Assembly (NCBI GenBank): GCA_007116585.1
Contig: SKIE01000195.1
Coordinates: 1 to 8,566, forward strand
Reading direction: 5' to 3'
Length of the DNA: 8,566 nucleotides
From: Wenzhouxiangella sp.
GTDB taxonomy: Bacteria > Pseudomonadota > Gammaproteobacteria > Xanthomonadales > Wenzhouxiangellaceae
Shown: one piece after another, positions 5,851 to 8,566 of the stretch
Layout of the letters: every line of letters starts with the position of its first letter
Position numbering within the stretch: position 1 is the stretch's first letter
Made by a program: the position numbers and the translations under genes
Notes under the pieces: model-generated
Told to the model about the DNA's origin: nothing
What the model saw: only the letters and a program-made list of their open reading frames with translations
Database searches by the model: none

Positions 5851-7080
5851 ATGGGCCCCAGCGCTCCTCAGCGCCGCCCGGGTTGATGCATCAGGGTAGC
5901 CGTCCGGAATCAAGTCATTATCCTGTTGGAACTGGCGCAGCGCGGCACGGGTAGCCGGGCCCAGAATGCCGTCGGCCTCGCCGGGGCTGTAACCGAGTTC
6001 GATCAACCGCTCCTGAAGCCGCCGAGTCTCCGCCGTCGCAATGGGTGGCATGTCTGCGGGCAGATCAGCGTGCAGCCCGCCGCCCCCGGCAATCCGGTCG
6101 GCAAGATGCCCGACCGCGATGGCAAATGAAATCGAGCGGTTCCAGTTCAGCAGAACATCAAAATTGTCGTAGACCAGAAACGCCGGACCGGCGTGGCCCA
6201 TCGGCAACAGCAGCCGGGCCTGCAGGTCGGCCTGCGGCAACGGCGCACCGTCTGCCCGGCGCACGCCCAGACTGGCCCAGCGGCTCAATGGTCGCGCCTG
6301 CTCAACCCCGCTTTTTTCAAACGCAAAGTCGTCAGGCAACCACACTTCCCGGCCCCAGCGCTGGCCGCCCTGCCAGCCCAGGCTCTGCAGATAGTTGGCG
6401 CCTGAGGCCAGCGCATCGGCGGGATTGCCCCACAAATCAATTCGACCGTCGCCGTCGCCATCCACGGCGTGCGCGTAGTAGGTCGAGGGCATGAACTGGG
6501 TCTGGCCCATGGCCCCGGCCCAGGAACCGCGCATGGCTGACGGGTCCAGTGATTCCCGCTCGACCAGGCGCAGGGCGGTGATCAGTTCACCCTGGAAAAA
6601 CTCGCTGCGGCGACCATCGCAGGCCAGAGTCGCGAGCGCGTCCAGCGTCGGCGTATTACCGGTGAAGCCACCGAAATCCGATTCCATGCCCCACAAGGCG
6701 ATCAGGTAATGGCCCGGCACGCCATAGCGCTCGGTCAGTTGCCCCAGCAGGGATCGATGCCTGGCCATCAACACCCGCCCCTGCTGAACGCGGGCCGATG
6801 AGACACGACCGCGCAAATAGGCAGCGAAGGTCTGCTGGAATTCAGGCTGCGCCCGATCCAGCTCGATCACCCGGGGCAAAAAGGCCAGTTGACTGACGAT
6901 TCTGTCGACCATGGCCTGATCAAGGCCCTCGGCTGTCGCTGCCGAGGCCAGCTGCGCCCGGCAGGCCTCGAATCCGGCATCTGCGCCATGGGAAGCCTCG
7001 CTGCCGATGAGCGCAAACAGCAGGAGCATCGATCCACCGACAAGCGGCGGAAAAACAGAAACTACAGGGCAGTCACGCAT
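5845..7080 (-). CDS. MltB/SltB-type lytic murein transglycosylase with C-terminal peptidoglycan-binding domain
   Basis: The enzyme cleaves the MurNAc-GlcNAc bond in peptidoglycan to give 1,6-anhydro ends, acting in the periplasm. The 411-aa protein has a hydrophobic N-terminal segment (about 11-30), the SLT_2-type catalytic domain (about 36-335) and a PG_binding_1 domain (about 349-406). The catalytic Glu133 lies in ALWGMESDFG. WAGAMGQTQFMPSTY (187-201) and an Asp-rich, EF-hand-like DGDGDGRIDLW (208-218) are typical. No lipobox cysteine is seen, unlike E. coli MltB, so a soluble or signal-anchored form like the Pseudomonas SltB proteins is likely. ATG 7080 lacks a clear Shine-Dalgarno; the frame is open to TTG 7149, and Met18 (ATG 7029) is another option. 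It lies 86 bases after the stop of the secreted-protein gene on the same strand, so co-transcription is possible. Confidence 0.9.
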   Translation of the reverse strand: MRDCPVVSVFPPLVGGSMLLLFALIGSEASHGADAGFEACRAQLASAATAEGLDQAMVDRIVSQLAFLPRVIELDRAQPEFQQTFAAYLRGRVSSARVQQGRVLMARHRSLLGQLTERYGVPGHYLIALWGMESDFGGFTGNTPTLDALATLACDGRRSEFFQGELITALRLVERESLDPSAMRGSWAGAMGQTQFMPSTYYAHAVDGDGDGRIDLWGNPADALASGANYLQSLGWQGGQRWGREVWLPDDFAFEKSGVEQARPLSRWASLGVRRADGAPLPQADLQARLLLPMGHAGPAFLVYDNFDVLLNWNRSISFAIAVGHLADRIAGGGGLHADLPADMPPIATAETRRLQERLIELGYSPGEADGILGPATRAALRQFQQDNDLIPDGYPDASTRAALRSAGAHY

Positions 7081-7166
7081 TGAAGGTTTTTCAGACTCGA
7101 GCCAGAGCAGGGCGAATCGTCGGATGCAACACTGAGCGCGTAAAAACAATGATCACCAGGCAGTGC

Positions 7167-7823
7167 TCAACCCTCGATCAAGATCACATCTGTCGAAAAT
7201 TCAAGGAAAAACTCCTCGCACGGCTGTGTGTTCATGATTCTGGCCTCACTCGGCGTCGTTCCGTCTCTGTCGTCCCGATGAAACGCAAACAGACATACTG
7301 TTCCAGCAGCCTCGCCTTCTACTGAGCCCGCGTCGTCGCTCAAACTGAATGAGAGCAGCTCAACGTCAATCGGCGTGTACAGGTTGGTGAACTGAAGTGC
7401 GGGCACTTCGACGTTCGATGGCCAGGTTTCGACGAAAGCGATGCTGGCCCCGGACGGCGTAACGCCCTCAATGTCGGCAAAATCGGCATCAGGCGGCAGG
7501 TCAAAGAAGATTTCCAGGCGAAGAAACTGGTTGCCTCGCAGTGTACCCGCCGGCGATGGCCCACCTCTTGCCGGCAAGCCGTTGAGATGCATCGTCGCGT
7601 AGCTGCCGTGGCTGTCCCGCTCCATTGTCAATGCAGCGCCCACGTGTGAAGCATTGGTTCTTTCATCCCGCGCGATCAGGCGCCATTCCCCACTGATCTC
7701 CCCGAGATTACCCGAAATCATCCCGAGCCTTTCAATGGCACCCGCCCACGAGTTGGACGCAACAACCAGCCCTGATACCGTGGCCAGCACGAATGGGAGC
7801 AACAGCGAATTGGTTGTTTTCAT
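7167..7823 (-). CDS. Secreted protein of unknown function (218 aa)
   Basis: I do not recognise this family. The protein has a clear signal peptide (MKTTNSLLLPFVLATVSG onward, probable cleavage after SWA at residue 27). The remainder is rich in alternating hydrophobic and polar stretches, suggesting a beta-sandwich fold, with many acidic residues. Only two cysteines remain (C177 and C202), near the C-terminus, and could form a disulfide. There are no repeats and no further membrane segment. ATG 7823 follows TGGAG (7829-7833) with a 5-base spacer, and the signal peptide begins there, so the longer frame to 7910 is unlikely. Neighbours give no functional hint beyond an envelope-related transglycosylase downstream. 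Confidence 0.75.
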   Translation of the reverse strand: MKTTNSLLLPFVLATVSGLVVASNSWAGAIERLGMISGNLGEISGEWRLIARDERTNASHVGAALTMERDSHGSYATMHLNGLPARGGPSPAGTLRGNQFLRLEIFFDLPPDADFADIEGVTPSGASIAFVETWPSNVEVPALQFTNLYTPIDVELLSFSLSDDAGSVEGEAAGTVCLFAFHRDDRDGTTPSEARIMNTQPCEEFFLEFSTDVILIEG

Positions 7824-8090
7824 AGAAACTCCAGCGGAATAAGCAGGTTCAAACGACCCACGAATACGCAGGATTATGCCTTGAGCGGAGGAAAATTGCC
7901 CAAGCAGCACGCCGCATGGTTACGCATGCACAGCCAACCGGGTCGTCTTCCGGTGGCCCGGCAAGGACCCGGTTCAAGGGGTGCTGGCCCAGACAGCCGA
8001 CTCATCCCAGGCGAGGAAAGCGCAAGACCGCCCGGTCAGGCCCTTGACAGAAAGCTCCCACGAATCCTGGCTTGCCAGCAGGGATGGAAA
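7824..8090. other. 267-base gap with a nested hairpin; no gene seen
   Basis: No convincing coding frame is visible. AACCGGGTC (7936-7944) and GACCCGGTT (7966-7974) form a perfect 9-bp stem whose 21-base loop can fold further through CTT/AAG and CCGG/CCGG. TCAAGGG (7974-7980) could pair with CCCTTGA (8041-8047). Closer to the 218-aa gene, CATAAT on the minus strand (7873-7878) is a -10 candidate, but the best -35 (GCCCAA on plus, 7898-7903) gives a 19-base spacer. A small RNA or structured leader is possible but unproven. Confidence 0.4.
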
Positions 8091-8528
8091 TCAGTCCCGA
8101 TCCGGCCTGACCTGCAGAACACCAACGCTGTGACTACCTTCGGCACCGCCTGCAGTTTGCAGACTCAACCCGAGTTCGGCACCATGGCCGCGGGCCTGCC
8201 ACGCCGCACTCCGCGGTCCCGTGGCCTGTTCCGGCAACTGCTCACGGGTGATCTCCCAGCCCGCCGCCGGCAGCCCCTCGGCAAAAAACTCGACTGCCGC
8301 CGGCCAGGCAAGGCTGAAGCGGAAGTTGATGTAGTAGGTCCCGATCACCTGGCGCTGGCCGCCGACTTCGACCTCGGCAGGGAAGGGAATCGAGGCGGCC
8401 AGATTATCCGGCAATCCAATCCCGTAATCTGCCGCCGTTTGTTTCGCCGGCTCAGCGTTTACAACCCAACCCGGACTGGCCAGGGCCAGAAACACCAGCA
8501 ATCCAGTCAGACGCACACCATGCTTCAT
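8091..8528 (-). CDS. Secreted protein of unknown function (145 aa)
   Basis: I do not recognise this family. It has a signal peptide (MKHGVRLTGLLVFLALASPG, probable cleavage after VNA at residue 25) and a mature domain of about 120 residues without cysteines. The middle part (YYINFRFSLAWPAAVEFFAE, then LPAAGWEI) alternates a strand and an amphipathic helix, suggesting a small alpha/beta domain that is probably periplasmic. ATG 8528 and GTG 8531 are adjacent in frame. GGAG lies about 8 bases before the GTG and 11 before the ATG. I prefer ATG because it overlaps the stop of a possible upstream frame as TGATG. The stop is followed by the 267-base structured gap. Confidence 0.72.
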   Translation of the reverse strand: MKHGVRLTGLLVFLALASPGWVVNAEPAKQTAADYGIGLPDNLAASIPFPAEVEVGGQRQVIGTYYINFRFSLAWPAAVEFFAEGLPAAGWEITREQLPEQATGPRSAAWQARGHGAELGLSLQTAGGAEGSHSVGVLQVRPDRD

Positions 8529-8566
8529 CACTGCTCACTCTCCTTCGCTTCCGATTTCTCCACCGG
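8528..8566 (-). CDS. Possible C-terminal end of an upstream gene (partial)
   Basis: Reading inward from the window edge on the minus strand, one frame gives PVEKSEAKESEQ and then TGA at 8530-8528. That stop overlaps the ATG of the 145-aa protein gene by one base, a typical arrangement for translational coupling. Only 12 codons are visible and other frames are also open or short, so this is a weak call. Confidence 0.3.
   Translation of the reverse strand, partial: PVEKSEAKESEQ

Noticed and set aside
7133..7169. Inverted repeat TGAGCGC / GTGCTCA at the end of the 218-aa protein gene
   Set aside because: It has seven pairs including a G-T wobble and a 23-base loop, and the T-run lies inside the loop, so it does not look like a terminator.
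7932..7980. Integron attC-like site suggested by AAC...GTT ends of the 7936-7974 repeat
   Set aside because: The flanks do not fit the RYYYAAC / GTTRRRY consensus and there are no cassette-like genes or integrase.
8011..8020. GAGGAAAG-like motif hinting at RNase P RNA
   Set aside because: The following bases do not continue the RNase P consensus and the gap is too short for the whole RNA.

Overview
The window is dense, GC-rich bacterial chromosome and most likely comes from a gammaproteobacterium. That placement is an inference from the mix of families: an NrfA nitrite reductase with an NrfG/CcmI-type partner, a NapC/NirT quinol dehydrogenase, a stand-alone CheD, a GAF-GAF-GGDEF diguanylate cyclase and an MltB-type lytic transglycosylase. 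I cannot name a genus. I see no tRNA, rRNA, CRISPR array, insertion sequence or phage gene.

Layout. Positions 1-2927 form a respiratory nitrite-ammonification block. On the minus strand, nrfA (417-1715) is followed by the start of a NapC/NirT tetraheme quinol dehydrogenase (275 down to the window edge). The 141-base gap between them holds three perfect hairpins, the last one resembling an intrinsic terminator. On the plus strand, diverging from nrfA, lie a membrane-anchored TPR protein of the NrfG/CcmI heme-attachment type (1849-2526) and a small periplasmic tetraheme cytochrome c (2604-2927). The 133-base divergent region carries a strong sigma70-like promoter for nrfA, a palindrome over its -35 box and a 7-4-7 direct repeat in the leader.

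Positions 2940-5806 hold two signalling genes: orphan cheD (minus, probable TTG start behind a near-perfect Shine-Dalgarno) and a diguanylate cyclase (plus) made of two duplicated GAF-plus-helix units and a GGEEF domain with an intact RxxD inhibitory site. A 31-codon ORF sits just before the cyclase. A strong bidirectional hairpin (5816-5850) separates the cyclase from the convergent lytic transglycosylase (5845-7080).

Positions 5845-8566 are all on the minus strand: the lytic transglycosylase with a C-terminal peptidoglycan-binding domain, two unrecognised secreted proteins (218 and 145 aa), and perhaps the last 12 codons of another gene. The 267-base gap 7824-8090 carries a nested hairpin and is the most structured non-coding stretch in the window.

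How the genes may work together (inference): quinol electrons pass through the NapC/NirT protein, possibly with the small tetraheme cytochrome, to periplasmic NrfA, which reduces nitrite to ammonium. The TPR protein would help attach the special CxxCK heme of NrfA. The remaining genes look like ordinary signalling and envelope genes with no evident functional tie to that block. Nothing here proves a wholly new system. The most worthwhile leads are the unusual nrf arrangement with its hairpin-rich gap, the altered metal- and heme-ligand positions, and the structured gap at 7824-8090.
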